A stretch of 64,000 bases of DNA from JAPLDB01 sp038230515 (GCA_038230515.1 JBBRND010000003.1:1-64000), one strand, 5' to 3'; positions 41,136 to 50,235 are shown, numbered from the stretch's first letter. Translations and numbers: made by a program. The notes: generated by a model from the letters alone, not told the origin.

Positions 41136-43784
41136 TTATACGATGGTCGGTATATCATCCTTCTGCAATTCGAAATGATCTTCTTCCTCTTTGTGTTTCA
41201 TAATCCGCTCCAATGCATCAGGCACAACATCACTGCAGATGGTAATGAAACTTCCCTTCTTCGCGTGCTTAATAGCGTAGTCAATCGCTTCGGGTTCGCT
41301 CGGAATTACTTTCACAATTTTAGTTGAATCAATGTTTTTAATTCCCTTCGTGATGAGGTCAATAATTTCCTGTTCGGTTTTTCCACGAAGGTTTCTGTCC
41401 TGGCGAATAATAATTTCATCGAAAATGTGTGCGGCAATTTCACCCAGTTGAATAGTGTCCTCATCGCGCCTATCACCTACTCCGGCAATGATTCCGACTT
41501 TCGGTTTCGCTTCAATCTTATCCAGAAATTTTCCGATTGCCTGAAATCCCGCAGGGTTGTGCGCGTAGTCAACCATCACTGTAAACCTCCGGAACTGGAA
41601 CATGTTCATGCGCCCAGGAGTTTGTGTAGGTGAAGGAATAAATGTTTCAAGAGCAAGACGAATATCTTCCACCTTGAAACCCTGAGCAAAAGCTGCAAGC
41701 ACGGCCGGCAGAATATTCTGAATCATAAAAACCGCTTTGCCTGAAAATGTCAGAGGAATGGTTACTACTTTATCTACACGAATTTTCCAACTGCCTTTGC
41801 AAATGGTGATATAGCCGTTCTCAACTACAGCAGCTACTCCATTGTTATCGGTGTGTTCTTTAATGCGCGGATTATTTTCGTCAAGAGAAAACAGCGCGAT
41901 GTTGCAAGCCAATCCTTTTCTCATGTTGTACACGAGATCATCATCAGCATTCAGAATTGCATAACCAGATGCCAACACACTTTCAGGAACTACAGCTTTC
42001 ACACGCGCCATGTCTTCAACCGTGTTGATGTCTTTTAAGCCGAGATGATCTGCTTGCACATTTGTAACGATGCCGATGTCGCAATTGTGAAAACCAAGAC
42101 CAGCTTTTAAAATTCCCCCGCGCGCGCACTCAAGTACTGCAAACTCAACCGTAGGATCTTTCAACACAAACTCTGCACTGAGGGGACCAGTGCAATCTCC
42201 CTGCTCCACCATTCTGTTGTGAATATAAATTCCGTCAGTTGTTGTGAATCCCACTTTGTAGCCCATTGTTTTCACGATGTGTGCAATCAATCTGGTTGTT
42301 GTAGTTTTTCCATTCGTGCCACTTACAGCAATTACAGGAATGCGCGATGATGATCCAGCAGGATAGAGCATATCAATAACCGGCTCGGCTACGTTGCGTG
42401 GCAATCCTTCAATCGGTGCAAGGTGCATACGGAAACCAGGACCTGCATTTACTTCGAGAACTGCTCCGCCATTTTCGTGAAGCGGTTCGCGAATATCAGG
42501 ACTCATAATATCAATTCCGCAAATGTCGAGACCGATGATGCGCGCAATGCGTTCTGCCATGAATACATTAAAGGGATGAACAATGTCTGTTACATCTGTG
42601 GAGGTTCCGCCTGTACTTAGGTTGGCTGTGCGCTTGAGATGCAACTCCTCTCCGTTTTTCAAAATACTTTCAAGCGAAAGATTTTTCTCAGTGAGCATGT
42701 CTTCAGTCATCTGATCAACCTTGATGGATGTCAAAACTTTTTCATGACCATATCCTCTACGTGCATCACTGTTGACGATGTCAATCAGTTCGCGCACGGT
42801 ATGTTTGCCATCACCCGTTACCATTGCAGGGGTACGTCTTGCAGCAGCAATAAATTTGTAATCAACAACGAGAAGGCGATGATCGTATCCTGTGATAAAC
42901 TTTTCGATGATTACTCCGCGAGAAACTTTTTTCGCAAGATGCAGTGCTGCTACTGCTTGCTCCCAATTGATTACGTTGATCGTTGCACCGCGCCCGTGAT
43001 TTCCTCCGACAGGTTTCAATACTACAGGATAACCAATGCGCTTGACTGCTGTTTCCAGGTCTTCTTCATCATACACTACTCTTCCGCGAGGAACGGGAAT
43101 TGACATTGCTTCGAGGAGGTTTTTTGTTTCCTCTTTGTCACATGCAATTTCAACGGCAATGCTACTTGTAGTGCTTGCAACAGTTGCCTGAACTCTTTTT
43201 TGGTTCACGCCATATCCAAGCTGAACCAATGAATGACGGTTTAATCTTATCCACGGAATTTTTCTTTTGATTGCTTCTTCAACAATACTTCCTGTTGAAG
43301 GACCGAGGCGTTCGTCTTCGCGAATCTCACGCATTGTTTGAATGTCTTCTGTAAGATCATATGCTTCTCCTTTTACCAATGCTTCAGCAATGCGCACTGC
43401 ACATTTCGCTGCATATACTCCCACTTTTTCTTCCATGTAAGAAAACACAACATGATACACACCAAGTTCTCCAGTACCGCGCGTGCGACCGAAACCAGTA
43501 TCCATCCCTGCAAGTGTTTGAATTTCGAGAGCAATGTGTTCAATTACGTGACCGATCCATGTGCCTTCGCGCACTCGATGAAAAAATCCTCCGCGTACAT
43601 TTTCGCTGCACTCATGTTCAACCATCGTTGGAAACATTTTTTCCAATCGTTCCGGAAAACCGGGAATCTTATTGGAAGGTTTGTCTTCCATGTCTTCAAT
43701 GTTGAGCCGCATCACAATCAGTTTGTGTCTGCGAATGCTCCAGTAGTTGGGACCGCGCATGGCGCGAATGTCAAGTATCTTCAT
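41136..43784 (-). CDS. cphA: Cyanophycin synthetase
   Basis: 882 residues, the usual size of CphA1. It polymerises aspartate and arginine into cyanophycin with two ATP-using sites. The N-terminal domain (MRGPNYWSIRRHKLIVMRLNIEDME) is followed by an ATP-grasp domain (YPVVLKPVGGNHGRGATIN, about 255-273) and then a Mur-ligase domain with P-loop AVSGTNGKTTTTRLIAHIV (about 490-508), ECARGGILKAGLGF and DYAHNPAGFQAIGKFLD. Cyanophycinase is encoded 2 kb away on the opposite strand. The ATG at 43784 matches the family start (MKILDIRAMRGPNYWS). Confidence 0.93.
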   Translation of the reverse strand: MKILDIRAMRGPNYWSIRRHKLIVMRLNIEDMEDKPSNKIPGFPERLEKMFPTMVEHECSENVRGGFFHRVREGTWIGHVIEHIALEIQTLAGMDTGFGRTRGTGELGVYHVVFSYMEEKVGVYAAKCAVRIAEALVKGEAYDLTEDIQTMREIREDERLGPSTGSIVEEAIKRKIPWIRLNRHSLVQLGYGVNQKRVQATVASTTSSIAVEIACDKEETKNLLEAMSIPVPRGRVVYDEEDLETAVKRIGYPVVLKPVGGNHGRGATINVINWEQAVAALHLAKKVSRGVIIEKFITGYDHRLLVVDYKFIAAARRTPAMVTGDGKHTVRELIDIVNSDARRGYGHEKVLTSIKVDQMTEDMLTEKNLSLESILKNGEELHLKRTANLSTGGTSTDVTDIVHPFNVFMAERIARIIGLDICGIDIMSPDIREPLHENGGAVLEVNAGPGFRMHLAPIEGLPRNVAEPVIDMLYPAGSSSRIPVIAVSGTNGKTTTTRLIAHIVKTMGYKVGFTTTDGIYIHNRMVEQGDCTGPLSAEFVLKDPTVEFAVLECARGGILKAGLGFHNCDIGIVTNVQADHLGLKDINTVEDMARVKAVVPESVLASGYAILNADDDLVYNMRKGLACNIALFSLDENNPRIKEHTDNNGVAAVVENGYITICKGSWKIRVDKVVTIPLTFSGKAVFMIQNILPAVLAAFAQGFKVEDIRLALETFIPSPTQTPGRMNMFQFRRFTVMVDYAHNPAGFQAIGKFLDKIEAKPKVGIIAGVGDRRDEDTIQLGEIAAHIFDEIIIRQDRNLRGKTEQEIIDLITKGIKNIDSTKIVKVIPSEPEAIDYAIKHAKKGSFITICSDVVPDALERIMKHKEEEDHFELQKDDIPTIV

Positions 43785-44061
43785 TTTGAGTAATTAGCGG
43801 TTGAGTTTGTTTGAAAAACCGTTTTCAAACCTACAATGATTTTTTTCAATTACAAAAAGAAGAATTGGAAAAGGTTCTGTCCGTTTTCAATTTCCCTGCC
43901 TTCCTGCATTCCAGTGTAGGCCTCAGCATTAATACGGAGGGTTGCTCTGAGGCAAACCCATTAGAGGGTGAGCGATGGCATAGAAAATTTTGCGACTGAA
44001 ATTCAAACAGCTTCTTATTGTTGAGTTGAATCTTCAAGATTTAAAATCTAAGATGATAATT

Positions 44062-45540
44062 TTATTTCTGATAAAATAATTTTTGCCCCCTGATCACATT
44101 CCAGTAAAGCAGCAAGTCAGTTTTATCTTTTGAATCTGCAGTATCAAGTTCCAGCCCCCAATTTAACAGCGAACAATTATTATCAATGAAGACAACTCTT
44201 TCAGTTGAATGTGCGAGCTTTTCCATTGCACTTCTTTCGCAGCTATTGGCTTTTACAATTCCTCTTTCGGCATATATGTAATGAGCTGAAATCAAAACTA
44301 TCGAAACTATGAAACAAATCCTGTAATATCTGCCCCGCAATTTTTTAAGTATGTACAAATTAAAGTAAGAGTAAAAAAGAAGAAGAGCAATGGTGATTGG
44401 CAATATGGTATCCCACCGCACAATGTCAGAACGATAGGCACGGTAACCTCCGAATGGTAACATCAAAATGTAAATTAAAGAAAGCACTCCGAACCACTTA
44501 AATAATTTCAGAATTTTTTTTGCCTCAATGTCGGGAGACAATTTGGATACAATAAATGAATTGACAACTGTTACAAAAACTAAAATTGTTTGCGCCCACT
44601 TATCTGTATACTGGTGCCAAAAACCTCCCGACAAACGGGCGTAACGCGTTGAAAGCGGTACTGTTTCCCAAAGGTTTTCCGAGTTGTGGGTTCCGAGATA
44701 AAATGAATATAAGCATAAAAGGATAGCGAAGAGAAAAAAAACTGATAGAGTGGATGGAATATTTTTCAGAGCAAGATAAATGCGCGAACCAGAAGATTGA
44801 ATTGAAGAGACGCCTTTAAAATTTTTAACCAAATGATTTAAAATAACAGATGAACATACCAGAATAATGACCGGGACATTCAATGGACCGTTAAATGAAA
44901 TAATAATTGTCAGTAAAATTAAAAGCGCGTTGCCTTTCCAACCGAAGTTGAAACTCTTTCTGCCAGCTAACGCATTAAAGAACGGAAGAAAAAAAAGCGT
45001 AACAAGTGTAATTGACAGGGTATAAAAAAATGTATATGTAATAGAGCCGTCAAGAATGGCCATCTCCCTATAATAACCGTTAGGAAAAGTTTGAAAAAAG
45101 GGATAGATAAGAGAACATGCTAGCAGGAAATCAATGTCAAGTATGTTTTTTTTGTTGGTTACATAAGAAGCAATTAGAAAGATAAGAAAAAACTGTATGC
45201 AGATTTTGATAAGTGCACAGGAGATATAAATGCTGTCAATAGGAGCAAATATTTTTTGAAGCAGCAATGGAGCAGTTTTAAAATAACCCATTAAAGAAAG
45301 ATGCGCGAAGTAGCGGTTTGTTGCTGCATAAACTGAATCATGTAAAAGAACATTCATTCCAAAAGGATCCTTCATAACGGTCATATAATTCTTCACAGGA
45401 ACTACAATGGCAGGCAAGTCACCATCCAGTTGTGTATAATAATACCTGGTGAATGAAATACAGATACCGTAAATTAGAAAAGCACTTAAAAAAAATTTTA
45501 AGAGAATGATTTTGGGGAAATATTTCTTTTTCTCATTCAT
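44062..45540 (-). CDS. Polytopic membrane protein, possible GT-C-type
   Basis: 492 residues with about 11 hydrophobic helices, the first at 12-30 (LLKFFLSAFLIYGICISF). After it comes a short periplasmic loop with YYTQLDGDLPAIVVP, holding the acidic residues one would expect in a GT-C glycosyltransferase, but I cannot confirm the family. The C-terminal periplasmic tail ends DTADSKDKTDLLLYWNVIRGQ. It lies between cphA and cphB on the cphA strand, 277 bases upstream of cphA. No link to cyanophycin is evident. Confidence 0.6.
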   Translation of the reverse strand: MNEKKKYFPKIILLKFFLSAFLIYGICISFTRYYYTQLDGDLPAIVVPVKNYMTVMKDPFGMNVLLHDSVYAATNRYFAHLSLMGYFKTAPLLLQKIFAPIDSIYISCALIKICIQFFLIFLIASYVTNKKNILDIDFLLACSLIYPFFQTFPNGYYREMAILDGSITYTFFYTLSITLVTLFFLPFFNALAGRKSFNFGWKGNALLILLTIIISFNGPLNVPVIILVCSSVILNHLVKNFKGVSSIQSSGSRIYLALKNIPSTLSVFFLFAILLCLYSFYLGTHNSENLWETVPLSTRYARLSGGFWHQYTDKWAQTILVFVTVVNSFIVSKLSPDIEAKKILKLFKWFGVLSLIYILMLPFGGYRAYRSDIVRWDTILPITIALLLFYSYFNLYILKKLRGRYYRICFIVSIVLISAHYIYAERGIVKANSCERSAMEKLAHSTERVVFIDNNCSLLNWGLELDTADSKDKTDLLLYWNVIRGQKLFYQK

Positions 45541-45879
45541 GAGTTTACCGCTCTTCTTTTCTGCACAAGAAAACTTTAGGTTTTAATTTGGAATTTGTGA
45601 CTACGGATTATTATCATCATTACGAACTGTGAAAATTCTTTCTCGACAGAAAGTTTCTTTTTCTTCTGACGGATAACTGTATTGATTACAAGTTGTGACC
45701 AGAATGGGTTCATTGGTTTTCAAAGATAGGAAACTGAACAGATTTGAAAATTTGAAGACGAGTTGATTTGAAGATGAACAGCCGGAAGAAGATTCGAAGA
45801 CATGTTGAGAACACATGATCATTCACCTGTGCAGAAATACTGATACTATTATATTTGCGCCCGTACTTAAAACACAATA
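45541..45879. other. Divergent intergenic region with cphB promoter
   Basis: The only clear signal is the -7 box TATATTTG at 45850-45857, a perfect TAnnTTTG, 22 bases before the cphB start. The rest shows no gene; short open frames on the minus strand lack start context. Confidence 0.5.
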
Positions 45880-46752
45880 ATGGAAATTCCAAAAGGAAAA
45901 CTAATTGCCATCGGTGGAAATGAAGATAAAGGAACGGAGCCCGAACCGAACTTTCAACAGAAGAACAATCTCAACTTTTTTGAACTGCAAATCCTCAGCC
46001 GCATCGTTAACGAGGCGGGCGGGCATGATGCAAACATTGAAGTAATCACAAGCGCATCTTCCATTCCAAAGGAAGTAGGGCAAAATTACCTCGATGCCTT
46101 CGGTAAGCTGGGCTGTAAGAATGTTCATGTGATGGATATACGCAACCGCGACCATGCGCAACTTCCTGAAATGATTGATCGCATAAGCAAATGCGATGCA
46201 GTAATGTTCAGCGGGGGAAATCAGTTACGGCTCTCTTCTATTTTTGGCGGCACCGATTTTCTTGATGTACTCTACAACCGCTACCTCACCGAAACCAGTT
46301 TTGTAATTGCAGGCACAAGTGCAGGAGCAATGGCAATGAGCAACACTATGATCTACCAAGGAAACAGTGGTGAAGCACTTTTAAAAGGAGAGGTAAAAAT
46401 TACGACCGGACTTGCTTTCATCCGAGATCTCATTATCGATTCGCACTTTGTAAGCCGCGGACGTTTCGGAAGATTAACACAGGCAGTAGCTGCAAATCCC
46501 TCCTGCACCGGAATAGGGCTGGGTGAGGATACCGGAGTACTCATCTCCGAAGGAAAATACTTGGAAGCCATTGGCAGTGGGCTGGTAATTGTTATTGATG
46601 GGCACAACATACGCCACAGCAATATTGCCGATCTTAAAGAGGGCTCACCAATCTCTATCGAAAACCTGATTGTGCATGTGCTTTCCAAAGGAAACTGTTA
46701 CGATTTTAAAAGCCGTAAATTTTCTGCCGAGGTAACGCAGGATAGGAACTGA
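45880..46752 (+). CDS. cphB: Cyanophycinase
   Basis: 290 residues, standard length. It cleaves cyanophycin to beta-Asp-Arg dipeptides. Serine-peptidase-like (S51) features: the start GKLIAIGGNEDKG, AVMFSGGNQLRLS, and the nucleophile elbow VIAGTSAGAMAMSN (Ser about residue 149), then DSHFVSRGRFGRL and GIGLGEDTGVLI. It is divergent from the cphA-strand genes with its own promoter box at 45850. Presence of synthesis and breakdown enzymes implies a working storage cycle. Confidence 0.92.
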   Translation: MEIPKGKLIAIGGNEDKGTEPEPNFQQKNNLNFFELQILSRIVNEAGGHDANIEVITSASSIPKEVGQNYLDAFGKLGCKNVHVMDIRNRDHAQLPEMIDRISKCDAVMFSGGNQLRLSSIFGGTDFLDVLYNRYLTETSFVIAGTSAGAMAMSNTMIYQGNSGEALLKGEVKITTGLAFIRDLIIDSHFVSRGRFGRLTQAVAANPSCTGIGLGEDTGVLISEGKYLEAIGSGLVIVIDGHNIRHSNIADLKEGSPISIENLIVHVLSKGNCYDFKSRKFSAEVTQDRN

Positions 46753-46863
46753 TTTCTACGCTGGCGGAGGATGGCGTTTACTGAAAAATCTTTGAATGTG
46801 CGCGTTGGTTTTTTTGTATACCAGTATTGTTTATTCCCGAATAGTTGCGGAAATCTTACTATG

Positions 46864-46928
46864 TGTGAATGATGTAACTTTTTTCAATAGTTATGTAACA
46901 GATTTCAGAATAGACTCACCGTCCTTTG
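46864..46928 (+). promoter_or_regulatory. Regulon promoter P1 (tandem-hexamer operator)
   Basis: TGTGAA (46864), TGTAAC (46873), TCAATA (46884) and TGTAAC (46894) are followed by TTCAG (46904, -33 position) and the -7 box GTCCTTTG (46921-46928). The span from first hexamer to box end is 65 bp. Drives the 60-residue protein at 46966. A hairpin-like GTAAT/GTTAC dyad follows in the leader. Confidence 0.7.
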
Positions 46929-46965
46929 CAACGTAATAATTCTGTTACAAATTAAATTCAATAAA

Positions 46966-47148
46966 ATGACGGAAAATAAAAAAGACACGCAGACAAAGCC
47001 GATTGTAAAAGGTCAATCTAAAAATGCCGGCAGCAATTCCCTGCAGGTTCCCGTCAAAAAGAAGTTTACGGGTGAAGAAAAAATAACTATCGCTACAAAG
47101 GGTGAACCAAGAAATCCATTCGACAAACAGTCCGGCAGAACGTTTTAA
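46966..47148 (+). CDS. Small disordered basic protein, PGKTF-like tail (paralogue 1)
   Basis: 60 residues, rich in Lys, Thr, Gly, Ser and Gln, with no hydrophobic core, so intrinsically disordered. Ends QSGRTF, matching QPGKTF at the end of the next gene. It is too small for family recognition. Its reality is supported by the conserved promoter P1, by the paralogue and by a hairpin shortly after the stop (CCTTGAA against TTCAGGG, followed by T8, 47176-47211). Small hydrophilic proteins of this kind are often stress-induced, but function here is unknown. Confidence 0.65.
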   Translation: MTENKKDTQTKPIVKGQSKNAGSNSLQVPVKKKFTGEEKITIATKGEPRNPFDKQSGRTF

Positions 47149-47241
47149 ATCCTGCATCACAAGCTAAAATTATCCTTGAAAAGTTCAAAGCTATTCAGGG
47201 ATTTTTTTTGTTTCAGGCAAATGCAGATTTAGAAACCGAGG

Positions 47242-47306
47242 TGTGAATGATGTAACATCTTTCTAAAATTATGTAACATAATTCAGAACAAACACTGCGT
47301 ACTTTG
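47242..47306 (+). promoter_or_regulatory. Regulon promoter P2
   Basis: TGTGAA (47242), TGTAAC (47251), TCTAAA (47262), TGTAAC (47272), TTCAG (47282) and the -7 box GTACTTTG (47299-47306), spanning 65 bp. The leader contains GTAATA and TATTAC as a 6-bp dyad. Confidence 0.75.
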
Positions 47307-47344
47307 CATTGTAATAATTCTATTACAAATTAAATTCAAATAAA

Positions 47345-47584
47345 ATGACAAAAAATCAAACAGACCTGAAGAGTACAACTGCTCCAACAGGTAAGCAGGA
47401 TCCGCAGGGTAAAACTACTCCAATCGGACATCAACAAAATCAGGGAAGCGAGCAACTTCCGGTAAATCCGAAAAAAGAAGGCAACCCTTCGGAAAAGAAT
47501 ATTACTGCTAAAGAAGAAAAGACACCTTCTCCAACAAAGAAGCCGTCAACTTCTACTGAAAAGCAACCCGGTAAAACATTTTAA
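47345..47584 (+). CDS. Small disordered basic protein, PGKTF tail (paralogue 2)
   Basis: 79 residues composed almost only of Lys, Thr, Pro, Gln, Ser, Gly, Asn and Glu (TTAPTGKQDPQGKTTPIGHQ, then EEKTPSPTKKPSTSTEKQPGKTF). Predicted disordered and cytoplasmic. It shares the start MTxNxxD, the tail and the whole promoter arrangement with the preceding gene, so the two arose by duplication of a gene plus promoter. A strong terminator follows (47605-47642). Not recognised as a known family. Confidence 0.65.
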   Translation: MTKNQTDLKSTTAPTGKQDPQGKTTPIGHQQNQGSEQLPVNPKKEGNPSEKNITAKEEKTPSPTKKPSTSTEKQPGKTF

Positions 47585-47604
47585 CCCGCAGGTAGCAAAA
47601 AGAA

Positions 47605-47642
47605 AAAACCCCTGAAGAAATTTGAAATTCTTCAGGGGTTTT
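47605..47642 (+). terminator. Intrinsic terminator after the small-protein gene
   Basis: AAAACCCCTGAAGAA and TTCTTCAGGGGTTTT pair over 15 bp around an 8-base loop, ending in a short T-run. Confidence 0.85.
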
Positions 47643-47676
47643 CTGTTTACGGCAAATGCAGATTAGGAAACCAATG

Positions 47677-47741
47677 TGTGAATGATGTAACTTTTTTCTA
47701 AAGTTATGTAACATTTTTCAGTAGTAAGTCATTCACCTTTG
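47677..47741 (+). promoter_or_regulatory. Regulon promoter P3 (cytochrome operon)
   Basis: TGTGAA (47677), TGTAAC (47686), TCTAAA (47697), TGTAAC (47707), TTCAG (47717) and the -7 box CACCTTTG (47734-47741); span 65 bp. The sequence just upstream (GCAGATTAGGAAACC) repeats that before P2, so the promoters were copied together. Drives the four-gene cytochrome/porin operon. Confidence 0.75.
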
Positions 47742-47792
47742 CCACTTCAAAAAGCATCGAAGCGAGTATTTGTCGCATTAAAATTTCAAATT

Positions 47793-48221
47793 ATGTTTCT
47801 CATTAAAAAACAATTTCAATTTCTCGCCTTCTTTATTCTTATTAGCGGTGCAGCTATTGCACAAAAAGAAACTGCGGAAGCCCACAAAGCAAGATGGAAA
47901 GAACCTGCCGGTATTGAGAATGTAAAAAATCCATTTGCCGGAGTTGCTGCTGCCAGCGACAGTGGAAAAATTACTTACATGAAAATTTGTTCGGTATGTC
48001 ATGGCACTTCGGGAAAAGGCGATGGAGTTGCGGCAGCCGGCTTAACAATTAAACCTGCCGACCACACCGGCTCGCTTGTGCAAGGGGCAACTGACGGACA
48101 ATTATTTTGGGAGATTACAAACGGGCATGCACCCATGCCCACTTATAAATCAATATTGACTGACAAGCAGCGCTGGCAACTGATCTGTTTCATCCGGACT
48201 CTAAAAGGCAAGTCAAAATAA
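47793..48221 (+). CDS. Periplasmic mono-haem cytochrome c
   Basis: 142 residues from the ATG at 47793, with signal peptide MFLIKKQFQFLAFFILISGAAIAQ; an upstream frame would extend into the promoter. One haem motif, CSVCH (about residue 75), follows YMKI, with GKGDGVAAAGLTIKP, and a Met ligand is probably in GHAPMPTY. This is a class I c-type fold. It is the first gene of an operon (intervals of 31, 28 and 41 bases) with a porin and two lipid-anchored cytochromes, under regulon promoter P3. Confidence 0.82.
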   Translation: MFLIKKQFQFLAFFILISGAAIAQKETAEAHKARWKEPAGIENVKNPFAGVAAASDSGKITYMKICSVCHGTSGKGDGVAAAGLTIKPADHTGSLVQGATDGQLFWEITNGHAPMPTYKSILTDKQRWQLICFIRTLKGKSK

Positions 48222-48252
48222 AAACGAATTCTTTTATCAAAAAATACATACA

Positions 48253-49410
48253 ATGAAAAAAACTCTATTACTTATTTTCCTGCTTACATCTATATGTTCT
48301 CTGCGCATGCTTGCACAGGATGAGAGCGGAGCCACTAAGCTCCTGGTTGGAGGGCATACTCAAATTACAGCAGTAATGGATACTGGGAGAGCAAACATCG
48401 GCAGTGCAAATTTCTCAGCTATCTTTCTATATCAGCTTTCTGATAAATTATTTGTAGAGTCAGAAATAGAAATTGAATCTACAGGCGATGCTGCCGAGTT
48501 TGGATTAGAACATGCTAATGTGGTGTGGATGGTTTGCAGAAACGTTGCCTTTCATGCCGGTCGGTTTGTTCCTCATTTCGGTATGTATCGAGGCAGATTG
48601 GGCGAAGGATTTATGAATCGCTTCCCCACACATCCTGTAGGTTCGGGTGATGGAGGCATAGGAGCGATGGTAGAAACCGGCTTTGGATTGCAGGGTGGAT
48701 TTGCGGCAGGTTATTCTAAATTTAATTATGACTTGTGGTTGTCTGATGGTCCGCATCTTGATGTGTCTGCGGAGAATGCCGGTCAGTTTGATTATGAAGC
48801 TTTCAACGACAATAATAAGAATAAAGCCCTAGGCGGAAGAATCGGTTTCCTGCCTTTTTCTAATTCCTGCCTCGAACTTGGGTTCTCTTATGAGAATGCA
48901 GCAAAGACGGAAGATCAATATTCTCTCGCCAAAAGTGTGGGCGTTAGAATGCTTGCCATAGATGCAAACTTTTATCATAAAATAGATTTCCTGAAAAGCA
49001 CACTGCGCATCAACGGTGAGTATAAACAGCAGGATGTAGATAAGTATGATTATCCGGTGCCCGATGATACTACTGGAGCTACACTCAGTTTTAATAATTC
49101 TTCCAATGCTTATTATGCAATGGCATCTATCCGTCCAACAGGATCGGAGAATGCCATTGTGCGCAATTTTGAACTGGCATTTCGCTATTCTCAATATACA
49201 ACTCCCATAGGTGCTCCCTGGGGAGCGCACGATCAGATCGCTGATGCTATTATTGTTGATCCTGTTACAAATATTCCGCTATCAAAAGTTAGCCAAACAA
49301 CTATTGCTTTAGATTATTGGCTTAAGTGGAATTGCCTTATAAAGCTTGCTTATCAGACGGAGACAAATGTTTCAAATAAAGTATTTCTGCAATTGTATTA
49401 CGGCTTCTAA
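48253..49410 (+). CDS. Outer-membrane porin-like beta-barrel protein
   Basis: 385 residues with signal peptide MKKTLLLIFLLTSICSLRMLAQ. The mature part is strand-rich with a porin-like order: FSAIFLYQLSDKLFVESEIEIES, VAFHAGRFVPHFGMYRGRLGEGFMNRFP, LGGRIGFLPFSNSCLELGFSYE. The last strand NKVFLQLYYGF ends in Phe, as needed for outer-membrane insertion. The region AGRFVPHFGMYRG is reminiscent of phosphate-selective or maltoporin-like channels. Sandwiched between cytochrome genes, it might provide a passage for substrate or electrons; that is inference. Confidence 0.75.
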   Translation: MKKTLLLIFLLTSICSLRMLAQDESGATKLLVGGHTQITAVMDTGRANIGSANFSAIFLYQLSDKLFVESEIEIESTGDAAEFGLEHANVVWMVCRNVAFHAGRFVPHFGMYRGRLGEGFMNRFPTHPVGSGDGGIGAMVETGFGLQGGFAAGYSKFNYDLWLSDGPHLDVSAENAGQFDYEAFNDNNKNKALGGRIGFLPFSNSCLELGFSYENAAKTEDQYSLAKSVGVRMLAIDANFYHKIDFLKSTLRINGEYKQQDVDKYDYPVPDDTTGATLSFNNSSNAYYAMASIRPTGSENAIVRNFELAFRYSQYTTPIGAPWGAHDQIADAIIVDPVTNIPLSKVSQTTIALDYWLKWNCLIKLAYQTETNVSNKVFLQLYYGF

Positions 49411-49438
49411 TCAACTTAAACAATAACAAGAAAATAAA

Positions 49439-49702
49439 ATGAAAAAAGTAATTATACTAATTGCAATCATAATTTCAGGAAGCGCGATGTTACTCAGCAG
49501 TTGCGCACCTGTTCAAAAAATAGCAGAGAAGACTGGCGCACAATTGTGGGGTGAGAATTGCAACCGTTGTCACAGTGCCCCTTCACAGGATCAGTATTCT
49601 AAAGATCACTGGATAATAATAGGCACACACATGCAATTGAAAGCCGGCATTACTCATGATGAAGAGACAAAAATTGTTGCATTTCTCAGGGGAGAGCAAT
49701 GA
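49439..49702 (+). CDS. Small lipid-anchored mono-haem cytochrome c
   Basis: 87 residues. Lipoprotein signal with lipobox LLSSC (Cys22). A single haem motif CNRCH lies at about residues 41-45 and a possible Met ligand in THMQL (about 68-72). At about 65 mature residues it is among the smallest cytochrome c domains. Third gene of the P3 operon; likely on the outer face of the inner membrane or inner face of the outer membrane. Confidence 0.78.
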   Translation: MKKVIILIAIIISGSAMLLSSCAPVQKIAEKTGAQLWGENCNRCHSAPSQDQYSKDHWIIIGTHMQLKAGITHDEETKIVAFLRGEQ

Positions 49703-49743
49703 ACAGTTGATAAACCTGATTTCACTTTTCTAAAAATGCAATC

Positions 49744-50229
49744 ATGAACCGTATCTCCATATTTATTTTATCCGCATGGATCACTTTATCGGTTGTGAGT
49801 TGCAGTTCTAACCAACAACCGTTTGAAGGGATTAGTTCAAAAGACACAAGCATACATCAAATGACGTTGGCTGAAATGCTAACGGATGACCATAAGGGAA
49901 TTGGTGACTACACTAATGTGGTGCTTGGTCACCCTTTAGATAAATCTATGATTGCAATAGGCAAGCCAATCTTTGAAACAAAATGTTTAGCATGTCATAC
50001 CCTTACCGATGACAAGCTGGTAGGTCCCGGATGGAAAGGTGTAACCGACCGCAGAACCCCGGAATGGATTATGAACTTTATTACCGACCCCGACATCATG
50101 ATTGACAAAGACCCTGTTGCTCACAAGATGTTTGCAACTTCATTGGTGCGAATGCCTAATCAGCAAATAACAGGAGACGAAGCACGCGGCATTCTTGAAT
50201 TTATGAGAATGAATGACGGAAAGAAATAG
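49744..50229 (+). CDS. Lipid-anchored mono-haem cytochrome c
   Basis: 161 residues, lipoprotein signal MNRISIFILSAWITLSVVSC. Haem motif CLACH at about residues 83-87 followed by TLTDDKLVGPGWKGVTDRR, the usual class I sequence after the haem, and a Met ligand probably in LVRMPNQQIT. Last gene of the P3 operon; its stop is 6 bases from the end of the convergent FN3-like gene. The partner oxidoreductase is not in the window. Confidence 0.8.
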   Translation: MNRISIFILSAWITLSVVSCSSNQQPFEGISSKDTSIHQMTLAEMLTDDHKGIGDYTNVVLGHPLDKSMIAIGKPIFETKCLACHTLTDDKLVGPGWKGVTDRRTPEWIMNFITDPDIMIDKDPVAHKMFATSLVRMPNQQITGDEARGILEFMRMNDGKK

Positions 50230-50235
50230 CTTAGT

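Noticed and set aside
42423..43793. Long open frames on the + strand opposite cphA
   Set aside because: They are shadows of the cphA coding strand, with Cys/His/Phe-rich composition unlike real proteins.
43811..43999. 62-codon open frame between cphA and the membrane-protein gene
   Set aside because: No promoter box, no recognisable feature and atypical composition; the opposite strand is equally open.
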